Below are positions 1 through 15,465 of a stretch of 64,000 bases of DNA, piece after piece. Every line of letters starts with the position of its first letter. Within the stretch, counting starts at the first letter, position 1. The translations under genes were made by a program, and so were the position numbers. The notes below the pieces were generated by a model. That model ran no database searches. It saw only the letters and a list, made by a program, of their open reading frames with translations, and was not told where the DNA came from. The stretch is from Mauremys mutica (Eukaryota; Chordata; Testudines; Geoemydidae), in assembly GCF_020497125.1 (NCBI RefSeq), contig NC_059077.1, positions 24,064,840 to 24,128,839 of the forward strand. Direction: 5' to 3'.

Positions 1-1005
1 ACCCAGCATCTAAAGTTTCTATGCAACAGTACATCCTCCTTTCATGGTAGGCCAGGGCCTGCTCACCATGGTTTGACTTGCAGAGCGGTGCTGTAATAAG
101 GCACTCCAAAGCTACAGTGACAATTGGCATTTCTTTCTAAAGGTATTTAGAGGAATAATATAAGGGAATTTTGAGACTTATCTTTCCCTTTCTGTTGTGA
201 CTGTAAATCTTAAAGGTACCTGTTTTAATCAGCAGCCTCTGGTGTGGTGGCTTGAGAGGGGCCCACTCCACACCCACTGAACATCTGACCTTATCAAGAG
301 GAGAAAGAAGTGGACTAGGAGGATATGTTCTGGGAGATCCCCCAATTCTCTACGACAAAGGGCTTCATATGGCCATGAAGGGGCCATATGGCCATAACCC
401 TGGAGAAGGACCAAGAATGAAGAGATCAGTTCCTTCAAGAGAGGCAAAGGGTCAGAAAGGTGCATTGAGAAGTGCACCACAATATCAAGGGTTTTCTAAA
501 GTAACTCAGAAGTTGCAGAGCATTATCAACCTACATGTCCAAAGACCCCAGACTAAGCAGCCTTTCTAATCCATGGTCACTACTCCACACATACCCCTCC
601 CCTACCCTCCACACACATCATAACAGAATGCAGCATGGTATGAACCCTTACCGCTACCACTCTGTGCCAGAGGAAATACAAGGAGAATAACTATACATAT
701 ACCAACCTGTGAAAACCACAAGATCAGCCACAATGCACTACAGATTTCATAACATGACAAACATACATTTTTAATATGTAAATGTTTATTGTTTATTTGG
801 ATTTTTACAGTCCTGGTTACCCTGTTACAGTGCTGCTAAAATGTCTTTACCTTGTGTTTCTGCACTTTAATTTTGTTTCCTGTTCTTTGCACATAAGGTT
901 CTATTTTCGGAAACTCAATATATTTTTTAACTTCCACCAAGCACAATTGCTGCATTACAGAATTCATAATGGGAGTCAGTAGCTCATCATACACACAAAG
1001 GCACA
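1..1005. other. LMBRD2 intron 8 sequence, nothing recognised
   Basis: No exon, RNA or clear repeat family is recognised here. Short AT-rich and non-coding open frames only. It is intronic to LMBRD2 because the gene continues leftwards. Confidence 0.6.
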
Positions 1006-2501
1006 CTAGTTCATAAAAGCATCACATAACACTGCTGTGGCTGACTGCTAAAATAGTCTTGTAAAACCTCCCTGAGCTGTATCCCTCCATGGTTGGCACG
1101 TCTAATAGTTCTTGTGTCTGGCTGTTCAAATTCAGCAGACAACCAGTCCACCTCACCCCTCCGACAGACTTTTTTCCTTTGCCTCTCAAATATCATGCAG
1201 TACACAACAACATGCAGCTATAATTATGGGTATTTTTGCCTCACTAATACCCAAGCTTGTGAGTAAACAGCACTAGCGACACTTTAATCTACCAAAAGTA
1301 CATTCAACCATCATCCTGCTGAGCTAGTAGTTGAACCTTTCTTTGGTGATGTCTAGGTAGCCGGTGTATGACTTCATGAGTCCCGGCGGGGCACAACGAG
1401 TAGGCTGGGGGTCACAGAATCACTACAGGCATTTCAGTATCGCCAACGGTAATGTGCTGCTCAAGAAAGAATGCCCCTTCTTATAATGTTTGGACAAGTC
1501 TTGTGTTCTTAAAGACGAGAGTTTCATGCACCTTCCCTGACCAGCCCACGGTGATATCAGTGAAGTGTCAGCAGTGATCCACTAGCACTTGCATAACAAA
1601 CAAACAGAAATGGATGCTTTTCTACATATCCACTAGCAAGGTGAGGTGATGCCAGAACAGGTATACGTGCCCTATTGCTGCAAATCTACTCTGATTTCCT
1701 GCATATTGCCAATAGTCACAGTCTTATGCAGCAGGAAATGCTTAGTGGCCTTGCACACTGGGATGACAACAGCCCCCACTGTAGATTTTCCAACTCCAAA
1801 CTGATTGGTCACTGACTGACAGCAATCTGGCATTGCTAACCCACAGAGCTTGATGGCCACTTGCTTCTCCACTGTCAATGCAGCTGTCAATCTGGTGTCC
1901 TGCACTCGAAGTCTGAAGCAAGGTCAGCACACAGATCTAGGAACGTGGCTTTTTGCATCTGAAAGTTCTGCAGCCACTGCTCATCATCCCAAACCTGCAT
2001 TACAATGTGATCCCACCAATCACTGCTCATTTCTCAGGACCAGAAGCAGCAAACCACTGTGTGGAACTAGTCCATGAATGCCAGCACCAACCTGGCATAT
2101 TTATTCACTGTGCCCAACATCCAGTTATTGAGATATTCCTTATCTCTTTTTCCTCATCACATCCCCACTTGTAGTAATACTCATTCAAGTTTCGCAAAGG
2201 AGAACAGTGCATCCTGTATTACAGTGCCAGCTCCAGCTTTTTTGCCGCCCCAAAGAAAAAGAAAAAAAGTGGTCATCATTGGCGGCACTTTGGCGGCAGT
2301 TCTACCGCGCCGCTTCATTCTTCGGCGACAATTCGGTGGCCAGTCCTTCCCGCCAAGAAGGACTGAGGGACCCGCCACCGAATTGCCGCCAAAGACTCGG
2401 ACGTGCCGCCCCAAGCACCTGCTTCCTGCGCTGGTGCCTGGGGCTGGCCCTGCTGTATTAGCAATGGTCATTAAAATGTTGATAAGCTCTACAGGATCCA
2501 T
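1006..2501 (-). pseudogene. PIF/Harbinger transposase relic (HARBI1-like nuclease)
   Basis: Reading the minus strand in pieces gives a N-terminus MDPVELINILMTIANT (2501-2462), a segment with WDDEQWLQNFQMQKATF near 2000-1930, the conserved block TVEKQVAIKLCGLAMPD and NQFGVGKSTVGAVVIPVC (1905-1740), and a C-terminal block (AEFEQPDTRTIRRANHGG, 1160-1050). The order and wording fit the Harbinger DDE nuclease of sauropsid genomes. The frame is interrupted by stops and frameshifts, the middle with the catalytic region is largely missing, and a hAT element (2222-2452) splits the N-terminus. The gene is dead. It may have supplied transposase for the TWA-duplicating MITEs found elsewhere in the window; that link is inference. 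Confidence 0.75.
2222..2452. mobile_element. Nonautonomous hAT element in the Harbinger relic
   Basis: 231 bp flanked by a perfect 8-bp duplication CTGTATTA (2214-2221 and 2453-2460). The ends are CAGTGCCAGCTCCAG and CTGGGGCTGGCCCTG, an imperfect terminal inverted repeat. The interior is CpG-rich with an internal inverted repeat (CAATTCGGTGG... / ...CCACCGAATTG). The 8-bp target duplication and CAGxG ends are typical of hAT. Confidence 0.88.
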
Positions 2502-2900
2502 ACTTCTGTTAGGCAGATGGCAGAGACTGAAAAGTAGCACGCAGGATTTTGGGAATTTTAAAAAACAGTGCAAAAGTTATGAGATAGAACAAGCATTATG
2601 GGATGGGAACTTGACCTTTAGTTCCCAGAAATCCCTGGGCAAATTGCTGCTATCCCACAAATCACTGCAAAAATGTTTAACAAAAGCATTGAGCTGGATG
2701 GCGGTGCAGGGAATACTGGGATATTACCCATGGCATATCACATTTTCTATTGATGCAACCATTTGGAGTGAGAAGGCACGGCGACAACAAAAAGCCAAGC
2801 GTACACGCACTCGAATGATATACAAAAGCTGGCAGCAGTATGCCAACGTAACTTGTGTCAAATGAACCCTATAGTGTAGATTTGGCCTGAGAGGGACTTA

Positions 2901-3122
2901 GGGTATGTCTATACTGCAAATGGGAGGTGTGACTGTAGCAGATGTATATATACCCAGGCTAGCTTTCATCTAGTTAAATCAAAGCTAGCTTGGAGTAACA
3001 ACTGCAGTGTAGTTGTGGCACCATGGGATAGCTACTCATATATGTTTCCTGGGTGGAGCTGTACTTGCGGTATACCTACACAAGTTACAATCACACCTCC
3101 TAGTTGCAATGTAGACATAGCC
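2901..3122. mobile_element. Harbinger-type MITE
   Basis: Terminal inverted repeats GGGTATGTCTATACTGCAA and TTGCAATGTAGACATAGCC, flanked by TTA (2898-2900) and a mutated TCA (3123-3125). No coding capacity. The same TIR family recurs at 17906, 42788, 46393 and 52752. Confidence 0.75.
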
Positions 3123-3881
3123 TCAGAAGGAGTGCAAGAAAGCCAAGCACCAGTCTGTAAGCCCTGGGAAAAGGTGTGACCCTGGGAAAAGCCTAAAGAG
3201 AGGTTCTGAGTCAGGAGTGCTGACTGAAAGTGGTTTAGGCCTGTTAACTAAGAAACTACTACTTTAGTTTCTCCTGCATTTGGAGAAGCAGGACTTTGTA
3301 CATTCCCTGTAAACAGACAAGACTGCACTGAATAAGATTCCGTCATTAATTTCTACTCCCAACTGGAACAACTTACAAGGCTCTGAACAAACTAGCTGCT
3401 AAAGTTGAAAAGGAGTAACAGGTACAAAGATGACTTCTGCCTATTTTTTGATGGTGTGTATTTAATTCTACTTATAAAAAGAGATGTGAAAGGAGTATTT
3501 CAAAACTGAGCATTTCTTTCCCCCACCATTTTCTTTCTCTATCTCCCCAATGTGTTTTGAGCACTTTCACTACAATTTCTGTTTGAGATTCTTCATTACA
3601 GCACACAGTGGTATGCCTCATCACTACACGCTACAACATATCATGGGATAAGCAATTTTTATTCCTCTAGATATTCCTTTTGAATTTCATACATTAATAC
3701 ATGTTTTGTTCCACTTTCAGAAATAGAACAAACAGTTCTGGTTTTACAAGCAGAATAAAAATATCACGCAAATTAAGGATCTCAGTTTATTTTAAATGTC
3801 AACTAATTTAGAACAAACAATGGTCTTAAATGAATACATTAGCAGGAGAAGTGATGTTGCAACAGAAACTTATCGAGTTAC

Positions 3882-3995
3882 CTGTTTGTGAAGTTTGACC
3901 AGACTTTTCTCACTTGGATAGTTGTTTTGCCTGTCATCAAAATCTTCATAGTCATCCATGTTCCTACCCATTCTTTCCTGGTATTCAGTAGGACA
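3882..3995 (-). CDS. LMBRD2: LMBRD2 exon 8 (last exon in the window)
   Basis: 114 bp, 38 codons, phase 0. Acceptor TCCTACCAG, donor GTAACTCG. It encodes [18 protein letters not shown] and ends [11 protein letters not shown] looked for the next expected segment (VIYSVQRHRR) to the left and did not find it, so the following exon lies outside the window. Confidence 0.93.
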
Positions 3996-4447
3996 CTGGT
4001 AGGAAAAGGAAAATAATTGAAATACTTCATTTATGGAAGCAGAGCATACATTACCAGTAGGATATGGTATTTTATTGAAGTCTTAAAATATTTTTTTTGG
4101 ACAGTGGATGCAACTGAAATGCATTTCACTTAAAATATTCAATTTCTTTCCCCTCCGACATTGCAAAGGATTTACTTGTAAAAGTGGAGTCTGCTTTTCC
4201 CTGTCTGTAAATTATCACATTCTGAGAATATAAAAAAAAGACATATCTTGTTAAAGAAAAATGTATTTTATTCAAGTTTGTATGAATAAATTCAGAATAG
4301 GATACAGCACATAGAAGTAGAAAGAATATTTATCTTTTTCAGTTATCCTTTACAACGTAATTTTAGTGCTTGATATGAAAACAAATATATATCACCCACC
4401 AAAGAATAGCCCATCTACATTTATAGAAGACAAGCAATTATATACAC

Positions 4448-4702
4448 CAGGGGTAGGCACCCTTTCAGAAGTGGTGTGCTGAGTCTTCATTTATTCACTC
4501 TAATTTAAGGCTGTGTGTGCCAGTAATACATTTTAACGTTTTTAGAAAGTCTTTCTATAAGTCTATAATATATAACTAAACTATTGTTGTATGTAAAGTA
4601 AAATATTTAAGACGCTTCATTTAAAATGCAGAGCCCCCCAGGACCCGAGCAGTGTGAGTGCCACTGAAAATCAGCTTGCATGCCACAGATTTCCTACCCG
4701 AT
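4448..4702 (-). mobile_element. Nonautonomous hAT element (same family as 13895-14186)
   Basis: Starts CAGGGGTAGGCACC and contains the family body (ACACACC/GTGTGCTGAGTC, ACAACAATAGTTTAGT complement, TGCAGAGCCCCCCAGG). It is the reverse orientation of the 13895 copy. The right end is decayed. The flanks ATATACAC and ATATACCA look like a decayed 8-bp duplication. Confidence 0.75.
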
Positions 4703-5126
4703 ATATACCATACTACACAGATGTCATTACATAGAGAGGTTGACGCTCATAAACAAGAAATTATAACTCAAGTGTTAGGTCAGCAGATCATCAAGATAAA
4801 AATCTTTTTTAAAAGTTACATTATGTTAAAAAATACTGTGTGCTTGCTTTCCATACTCTAGAAAAAGTCCTAATACTATAAACAGAATCCCAATTTAATA
4901 ATTTCACATTTCATAACAACATTATTAGGACTGCTGGTATTTAACCGAGCTTTTAAGAATAACAGCTTTCAAAAGATTTTTATTTATTGAAACAAAATAA
5001 ACCACAAGAAAAGAAATTCTAACATTGGACGAGAGTCTTAAAGGGGCTAAAAGGTCAGGTTTTGATATGTTCAGGAACTTACAAAAAAGAGCAAGAATCT
5101 CTAAAATGGTAGAATTCATTAATTAC

Positions 5127-5201
5127 CTTTTTCAATATTGTATCAACACATTTTCTCAAAGGGTGATTATACTTGATACTCTCATTCACTTTACGGACTT
5201 C
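5127..5201 (-). CDS. LMBRD2: LMBRD2 exon 7
   Basis: 75 bp, exactly 25 codons, phase 0 on both sides. Acceptor TAAACAG, donor GTAATT. It encodes [18 protein letters not shown] followed by VDTILKK, the cytoplasmic linker. Confidence 0.93.
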
Positions 5202-7634
<2,433 letters not shown>

Positions 7635-8162
7635 TTAAGGAGCAATGCGAGTGCTGTTCACCAGGTGCACCCATACAGAGTGCTGACAGGCAGACTATGC
7701 TGGGGAAAACAACACACAAGAGCCACCTTTTTCCTGCCTCTGAAGCTTAAGAGGCGGGGGCATGAAGAGGGAAAAGAATAATCAGAAAACCCAGCAGCAA
7801 ACCTGCTGGAGCAATAGACTACCATGCCAGAGACGACAATAGAGGTTTATATTAATTTGTACTATTTTCGATATATTCAAGTGTCTTTTTTAATACTAGC
7901 AAGTTTATTTGTAAATACTACATTCCAGGATTTGAAAAGACATTTATTGAATGAAGTCTTCCATTTCAAAGTTAACTGCAAATAAAGACCCAGATCAAAA
8001 ATTTAAGTGTGATCCCAGAAATGTTTAAACAGACAATACTACCACAAGCCTTTCTAATGACAGTCTTCCTAAAAATATCTGACCAATAAAAGTTTTTCCA
8101 GAAATGCCACCTGAAAAGCAAGTGCTAGAAAGAAAATATTGGAAATCAGACTAAACCATATA

Positions 8163-9000
8163 CCAGGCCTGCACAACATGCAGCCCATGGGTCGCAAGCG
8201 ACCCGCGGAGCCTCACTGTGCGGCCCGCGGGGGAATTCTAAATCCCCCGCACACGGCACCCTGCGGGCAGCCCAGAGCCCTTTGAATCCCTGCCGTGGCA
8301 GGGAATCAAAGGGCTCTGGGCTGCCTGCAGGGGCAGGGAGCCCAGAGCCGCGGGGAGCCCAGAACCCTTTAAATCCCAGCCGCGGCCGGGAGTCAGAGGG
8401 CTCTGGGCTGCCCGCAGAGATTCCCAGCCGCAGCTGGGATTTAAAGGGCTCAGGGCTCCCTGCGGCTGCCTGTAGCCCAGAGCCCTTTGAATCCCAGCCC
8501 GCAGCCGCTGATTGCCCCCTCCCTGGACCCCTGCCCCAACTGCCCCCCAGGACCCCCATCCCCTATCTAAGCACCGCTGGTCCTTGTCCCCTGATACCCC
8601 TCTCCTGGGACCCCTGCCCCTAACTGCCCCTTGGGACCCCAGCCCCTATCTAAGCCTCCCTTCTCCTTGTCCCCAACAGCCCCCTCCTGAGACCCTCCCA
8701 ACTTCCTCCCAGGACCCCACCCCCTACCTGTCCCCTGATAAACCTCTGGGACTCCCATGCCTATCCAATTGCTGCCTGTCCCCTGACTGCCCCTCCGAAC
8801 CTCTGCCCCATCCAACCCCCCCTGCTCCTTGTCCCTTGACTGCCCCCCGGAACTCCCTACCCCTTCTCCAACCCCCAGCCCGCTTACCGTGCCACTCAGA
8901 CCAGCGTGTCTGGCTCCATGCAGCTCCAGACAGTTGCTGCCATGCTCCCCCGTGGAGCCCACAGCCCCCCCCCCCAGCACCTGCCTTCCAGATTTGAACA
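8163..9000. mobile_element. GC-rich hAT-like element with internal tandem repeats
   Basis: Begins CCAGGCCTGCACAACATGCA, the usual start of a turtle hAT family. About 8260-8510 repeats a GC-rich unit (AGGGCTCTGGGCTGCC / AATCCCAGCC) in both orientations. About 8510-8890 is C-rich with repeated CCTTGTCCCCTGA and CTGCCCC words. The long open frames across it on both strands are products of this composition, not genes. The right end is uncertain. Confidence 0.55.
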
Positions 9001-9394
9001 CCTCAAAATTCAGGAGTGCTCAAGCTCAGTTTGGGCAGCTTTTACGTCATTTCTCCCAAATCAAATATACTGATCCACTGTAACTTGCTGTAGAAAAAGT
9101 AGGATAAAATTGAGCAAGAAATGCTTATTAGCACTGGAATTGCTATTTTCAACAGCCATTGCCTTTTTGTTTGTTTGAAAGGAAGACAGTGATATTGCAT
9201 TAGCAAATTCCCCATAGAAAGAAAGAGTGGAACAAAAGAATAATAAAGGCACCTCAACTTTTCCTCATTTATGGAGGACAGTCTTATAATATGCATCCAG
9301 ATATCCTCCAATCACACAAGCTGAAAATTGTTCCACTTTACTGCAGCTCTGTAAACATATGGGAACCAATCCTGTCTGTGTTTTGTGCACATCC

Positions 9395-9650
9395 AAAATT
9401 CCTGCTGAATGACCCGCCCTGGGAGCGAGTTACCAGTGACCCAGGGCTGGGGCAGCAGCAGGGTGAAGGGAGGGCACTGGTGGGGAGGAAAGGGGGAAGC
9501 CCAGCGCTGAGGCGGCAGGGGGTGTGTGTGGGTGGGGGGAGAGCCCAGGACTGGGACAGCAGGAGGGTACAGGGGGGAGCCCAGGGCTGGGAAGGGCGGG
9601 GCAGCCAAATTTTTTTTTGCTTGGGGCAGCAAAAATCCTAGAGCTGGGAA
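9395..9650. repeat. Fragment of a GC-rich hAT-like repeat
   Basis: G-rich stretch with repeated GCCCAGGGCTGGG-like units ending in GCTTGGGGCAGCAAAAATCC, which resembles the terminus of the 2222-2452 family (CAGGGCTGGCTCTAG in reverse). No left end found. Confidence 0.4.
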
Positions 9651-9777
9651 AGTCTAGAGCAAATCAGAATTCTAGGTTAGATTAGTTCTGCCCAACTTCT
9701 CCATTGCAGAGATATTGTGAGAAATACAAACGCATTTTAAAGAACAAAGACAAATACTTACAAAAGTATTACTCTTA

Positions 9778-9996
<219 letters not shown>

Positions 9997-10930
9997 TTAT
10001 TTGCCAATTTTCACTTGCAGAGTTCTCCTAGCAAAACCTGTTACCTATTACATTTGTGTTCTCTTTAGATACATCTAGTTGACAGTAAACCCTGAAATAA
10101 CTTGTGTTTAGATTAAAATTTATAGACAGCTTTAGTATGAAGAACCATCACTTATGAGAGAACTACAGGCTTTGCTCCTCTTGGTCATCGTTTCACATTA
10201 ATACACTACCCAATGTATCTAAAACAAGGCATATACATATTGTTTTCCCTTTAAACATATTTGTCGCAGCTACTGCAGGCATGTGCCTTCTCTCATGTAG
10301 CTTTCAAGTTCCCCAAGTCCTTTTTATAGCCTCTCATAATGATGAAATGTCGGATTTGTTCTTTATACACATTTCTTGGAAGAATTCACCCTAAAAAAAG
10401 AGAACACTGCTGAACAGAGAGACCTTGTAACATTTTGCTCTTGGGCAGTAATGGTTTTGTTTGTTTGCTTGTTTTGTTCTGTGCTAAGATTATCTCTCTG
10501 ACTCAGAATATTAGATATAGATTGTGGAGCTTGCTCCCCCAAGAGTATACAGAAGCAATAACAGCAGAGAATGAAAGACCATTTTTACGAGCATCACAGT
10601 GGCCAGTGTAAGGAACATTCAGTTTGCTAAACCAAAACTCTTTAATTTTGGACTTAATACAAGACAAATATACTTAACTAAGTTTTACTACCAGTGCTTT
10701 GGTTTTTAACTGGATATATTCCTTATTAAATCCCCATCAGTTAATGGGAGTTAAACACGTTTAAATGCTTTATTGAAACTACATTGTTGTAAGATATTTG
10801 ATTTCAAAACAATTTTCTTTTGCCAGACCATCAGATGACAATGTAAAAATCTTTCAGAACGAAATCTTAAAAGGTATTGTAAATACTAGCAATTTTTATT
10901 GTGGTCTTTGCCATCTATTTGCCTCACTTA

Positions 10931-11068
<138 letters not shown>

Positions 11069-12074
11069 CTAAATATCATAACATTCATCACTTCTACCCA
11101 GAAACTACTTTCAGTCTTGCCACTGAAGAAAACTGTTTTAATTAAATGTTTTTGCATGACTAAGATGTTTCATAAGAGATTTAGTTTATAGCCCACTTTA
11201 AAATTATGCTGATAAATACTGGCACCACAAACAGCACATATCTGGACAGGACAATTTCTCTTAAGGAAAAAAAAAAAGGTAGTCCCGACTGGCGTTCTAT
11301 CAGGGACTCATCAGAAGTCAACAAGTAACGCAATTTTTTTGGTTGTGTTCAGTAAAACATATTCATATTTTTCTTACATAGAATGTTTCTTTTTCAGAGA
11401 ACAAGATCTTAGGGAAAAAAGAGCCAACGTGAAAAAAAAGTAAATGGTTGTTTTCCCTTCTATGTATTACATAATTATTTCTGGGGGGTGGGATTTTCAA
11501 AAACACCTAAAGGAGTAGGTGTCTAACTCTCATTAACTTTAAATGGAAGTTGGGTGCATAACTTCCTTAGAAGCTTTTGAAAATTCTACCCAGAGCAGTT
11601 AGTAATAACAGTGTAGTACCTATTTCTATTATAACTCAGTTTGAGAGTCACTCATCTTTATAAACAAAAAACAAACAAACAAAAAAAAACTTTCACTCAA
11701 TGGGCTGATACTTTCCAAATCTAGTCTTTGCCTCAGAAAGCTGGAAAGTTTGAGCAAAACGACCCAAGCTGCTGAGTACAAGGAGTGTGAAAAACAATGC
11801 TTCTAATCACCAACACAGTCCTCATTACAGAATAACTATCTGCTTGTGTATCAAAGCAGTAGGAACAGAAGGGATAAGAAAGTTACTGTTTGACAGAGAC
11901 AGCAGTTATTGAGAAGTGTTTTGGAGTGTTTCAGTGAAAAGTTGGTTTTGATTTGCCAGTTATGAGCAATTTGCACATGTAGAGTAGTTTGGCAGATAGT
12001 TAAAAATCTCTGATTAATGTCTCAAACTAAGTAAAGCTGCATGACTAACATGATTGCAGACTAAAACAAAAAAA

Positions 12075-14364
12075 ATTATATTTAGTTAATGTCTGTGTTT
12101 TGTGCAAAAAGAATTTGAAGGAAAGCTAGCCAAAGACTCAAAAAGTAAAAGCAAAGTATATCAGAAGCAGGAAGCCTACTAAACAACCAGTGGGGCCACT
12201 GGACAATTGAGATGCTAAAGGAACACTAAACGAAGATAAGGCCATAGAGGAGAAACCAAATGAGTTCTTTGCATTGGTCTTCATGGCTGAGAATAAGAGG
12301 GAGATTCCCAAACCCGAGCCATTCTTTTCAAGTGACAAATCTGAGGAGCTATCCCAGATTGAGGTATCATTAGAGGATCTTTTGTAACAAAATGATAAAT
12401 TAAACAGTAATAAGTCACCAAGACCAGATGGTATTCACCCAAGAGTTGTGAAGGAACTCAAATGTGAAATTGCAGCTACTAACCACAGTATGTAACTTAT
12501 TTAAATCAGCTTCTGTACCAGATGACTCGAGGATAGTTAATGTGATGCCAATTTTTAAAAAAGGTTCCAGAGGTGATCCTGGCAATTACAGGCCAGTAAG
12601 CTTAACTTCAGTACCAGACAAATTGGGTGAAACTATAGTAACAGAATTATCAGACATATAGATGAACATGATTTGTTGGGGGAAGAGTCAACAGGTTTTC
12701 TGTAAAGGGAAATCATGCCTCACCAACCTACTAGAATTTCTTGAGAGAGTCAACAAGCATGTGGAGAAGGGTGATCCAGTGGATATAGTGTGCTTAGATT
12801 TTCAGAAAGCCTTTGACAAAATCCCTACCAAAGGCTCTTAAGCAAAGTAAGATGTCATGAGATAAGAGGGAAGGTCCTCTCATGGATTGGTAACTGGTTA
12901 AAAAATAGTAAACAAAGAGTAGGAATAAATGGTCCGTTTTCAGAATGGAGAGAGATAAATAGTGGTGTCCCGCAGGGGACTATACTGGGACCAGTACTAT
13001 TCAATATATTCAGAAATTATCTGGAAAAAGGGGCAAACAGTAGGTGGCAAAATTTGCAGACAATACCAAACTACTCAAGATAGTTAAGTCCAATGCTGAC
13101 TGAAAACAGTTCCAAAGGGATCTCACAAAACTAGGTGACTGGGCAACAAAATGGCAGATGAAATGGTTGATAAATGCAAAGTAATGCACACTGGAAAACA
13201 TAATCCCAAGTATACATATAAAATTATGAAGTCTAAATTAGATGTTACCACTCATGAAAGAGATCTTGGAGTCATTGACATCCACTCAATGTGCAGCGGC
13301 AGTCAAAAATGCTAATAGAATGTTGGGAATCATTAGGAAAGGGAGAGAGACGACAACAGAAAATATCATATTGCCTCTATATAAACCCATAGTATGCCCA
13401 CATTTGGAATACTGCTTGCAGATATGGTCGCCTCATCTCAAAAAAGATATACTGGAATTGGAAAAGATACAGAAAAGGGCAACAAAAATGATTAAGGGTA
13501 GGGAACAGCTTCCATATGAGAAGAATTTAATAAGACTTGGACTTTTCAGACTGGAAAAGAGACAACTAAGGGGGGGGGATATGATTGAGGTCTATAAAAT
13601 CATGAGTAGTGTGGAGAAATAAGGAAGTGTTATTTACTCCTCCTCCTAACACAAGAACTAGGGTCACCAAATGAAATTAATAGGAAGCAGCAGGTTTAAA
13701 AAAAAAAAAAAACAAACAAACAGAAGTATTTCTCCACACAACGCACAGTCAACCTGTGGAACTCTTTGCCAGAAGATGTTGTGAGAGCAAAGACTATAAC
13801 AGGGCTCAAAAAAGAACCAGATAAGTTCATGGAGGTTAGATCCATCAAGGGCTTTTAGCCAGGATGGGCAGGGATGCAAAACCAAGCTCTAAAGCAGGGG
13901 TAGGCAACCTGCGGCACGCGAGCTGATTTTCAGTGGCACTCACACTGCCCGGGACCTGGACACCAGTCCAGGGGGCTCTGCATTTTAATTTAATCTTAAA
14001 TGAAGCTTCTTAAACATTTTAAAAACCTTATTTACTTTACATACAACAATAGTTTAGTTATATATTATAGACTTATAGAAAGAGACCGTCTAAAACGTTA
14101 AAATGTATTACTGGCACACGAAACCTTAAATTAGAGTGAATAAATGAAGACACAACACACCACTTCTGAAAGGCTGCCAACCCCTGCTCTAAAGTGTCTC
14201 TAGTCTCTGTTTGCCAGAAGCTGGGAATGGATGACAGGGGATGGATCACTTGATTATCTGTCCTGTTCATTCCATCTGAAGCACCTGCCATTGGCCACTG
14301 TCGGAACACAGGATAATGGACTATATGGACCATTGGTCTGACCCAGTATGGCCGTTCTCATGTA
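12075..14364 (+). mobile_element. CR1 LINE, 5'-truncated and decayed
   Basis: Reverse-transcriptase and 3' region of a CR1 non-LTR retrotransposon. Frames include VNVMPIFKKGSRGDPGNYRP (12530-12600), a decayed motif region around 12780-13010, and the C-terminal block RMLGIIRKGRETTTENII to LPYEKNLIRLGLF (13310-13620). It ends in the CR1 3' tail TGGTCTGACCCAGTATGGCC near 14345. Frameshifts and stops make it inactive. It lies in LMBRD2 intron 3, antisense to the gene, and is interrupted by a hAT element at 13895-14186. Confidence 0.88.
13895..14186 (+). mobile_element. Nonautonomous hAT element inside the CR1
   Basis: 292 bp with ends CAGGGGTAGGCAACCTGC and GGCTGCCAACCCCTG, flanked by a perfect 8-bp duplication CTCTAAAG (13887-13894 and 14187-14194). 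Removing it restores CR1 sequence, so it is younger than the CR1. Non-coding AT-rich body. Confidence 0.93.
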
Positions 14365-14679
14365 CAGTGTACTATAATAAAAAGATGTGATAGTGGTTTA
14401 TTTAAAGTTGTAGAAGAGATCGTAGGATAATGCATTATTTGAGAAATAGAAAGTCTTAAAATTTAAGACTGTTGAGCAATGCATACCCATCAAGGGGAAA
14501 AGAGTTGTGCATGCCACCTTAATGCTGGTATTTCCTGACTTTTTGGTGTTAAACAACCTTAATGTTCTCCACTTTGGGGTGATGAAATAATAAAAATTTT
14601 GCACATACAAATCAATTTGCATCCCAGAATCTCAAAACAGCTTACTGACAATTAACTAAGCCTCAGGTCTCTGTGAGAC

Positions 14680-14830
14680 GAGTAAGAGTATTATATCCAT
14701 GTTTGAAAAAATAATGTAACACACAAAGGTTAAGAAATTTGTTTATGGTCAAATGGGGAAAAGCCAGAAAGAGATCCAGATTTTATGATTTCAGTGCTCC
14801 AATTATCACACTACAACTCAGCCCTGTGAG
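14680..14830. repeat. MIR-like ancient SINE fragment
   Basis: Words such as AAAGGTTAAGAAATTTGTTTA and GGTCAAATGGGGAAAAGCCAG follow the order of the MIR core and tail (accession to memory only). Heavily diverged. Confidence 0.35.
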
Positions 14831-15364
14831 TGTGATTTCTTCTCTGCCAGCAGACAGATATAGAGCACCTGTCATAACTTTTGAGTTGTTTGAAATTTAC
14901 AGAGTTTTACAGTCTTGGAGATAACTAATACATATACAAAGGAAAGACTGTGTGTCTCTGAAGCACACTCTCATGGTCAAAAACTGTGATAAGCATTAGG
15001 TCTGTGAAATAAAGGAAGAAATTCACAAAAGCACCTCTCTTGGCATATTCAAATTCCTTCTAAAAACCTCAGTTCTCTTGTCTTGCCTATGACAAAGTAG
15101 AGGAAGAAAGATAACAAAATTTAAAACAATTAAAAATAAACAAAAATAGAAGCACTGAGATCTGCAGATACCTTAATCACAAGATCTTATTGTCACGTTT
15201 GTCCTTCCTTGCCTAACAGCTTTCAATCACCATGTCATGTTCAATTTAGAGTGCACTCTCGCCAGCACAGGTACTAGTTCTTTATTTGCACATTTTTGCT
15301 TACTTAAAAAGTATGCTAATGCTTTTAATATTTTGATGCCGAAAAATAATATTGTTCTTACTAC

Positions 15365-15465
15365 CTTGGAGCAGAAGTAGGGTAAGATCCATTGATGATG
15401 ATGTTGCTGCTGCTGCTTTCTGGCGGGCTGGAGTTAACAGCAAGTTTGCATCGATTGTATATAGT
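15365..15465 (-). CDS. LMBRD2: LMBRD2 exon 3
   Basis: 101 bp with acceptor TCTAG before 15465 and donor GTAG after 15365. It encodes TIYNRCKLAVNSSPPESS and continues with an Asn/Ser-rich extracellular loop with possible N-glycosylation sites, ending in a split codon (phase 2). A CAG/ATC-like trinucleotide run (SSSS, III) lengthens the loop relative to what I remember of human. Confidence 0.88.

Noticed and set aside
2074..2865. 263-codon plus-strand open frame
   Set aside because: It is antisense to the Harbinger relic and crosses the inserted hAT; no recognisable protein family.
8146..9001. Several 110-160-codon frames on both strands
   Set aside because: Low-complexity frames from a GC-rich tandem-repeat element, open on both strands at once.
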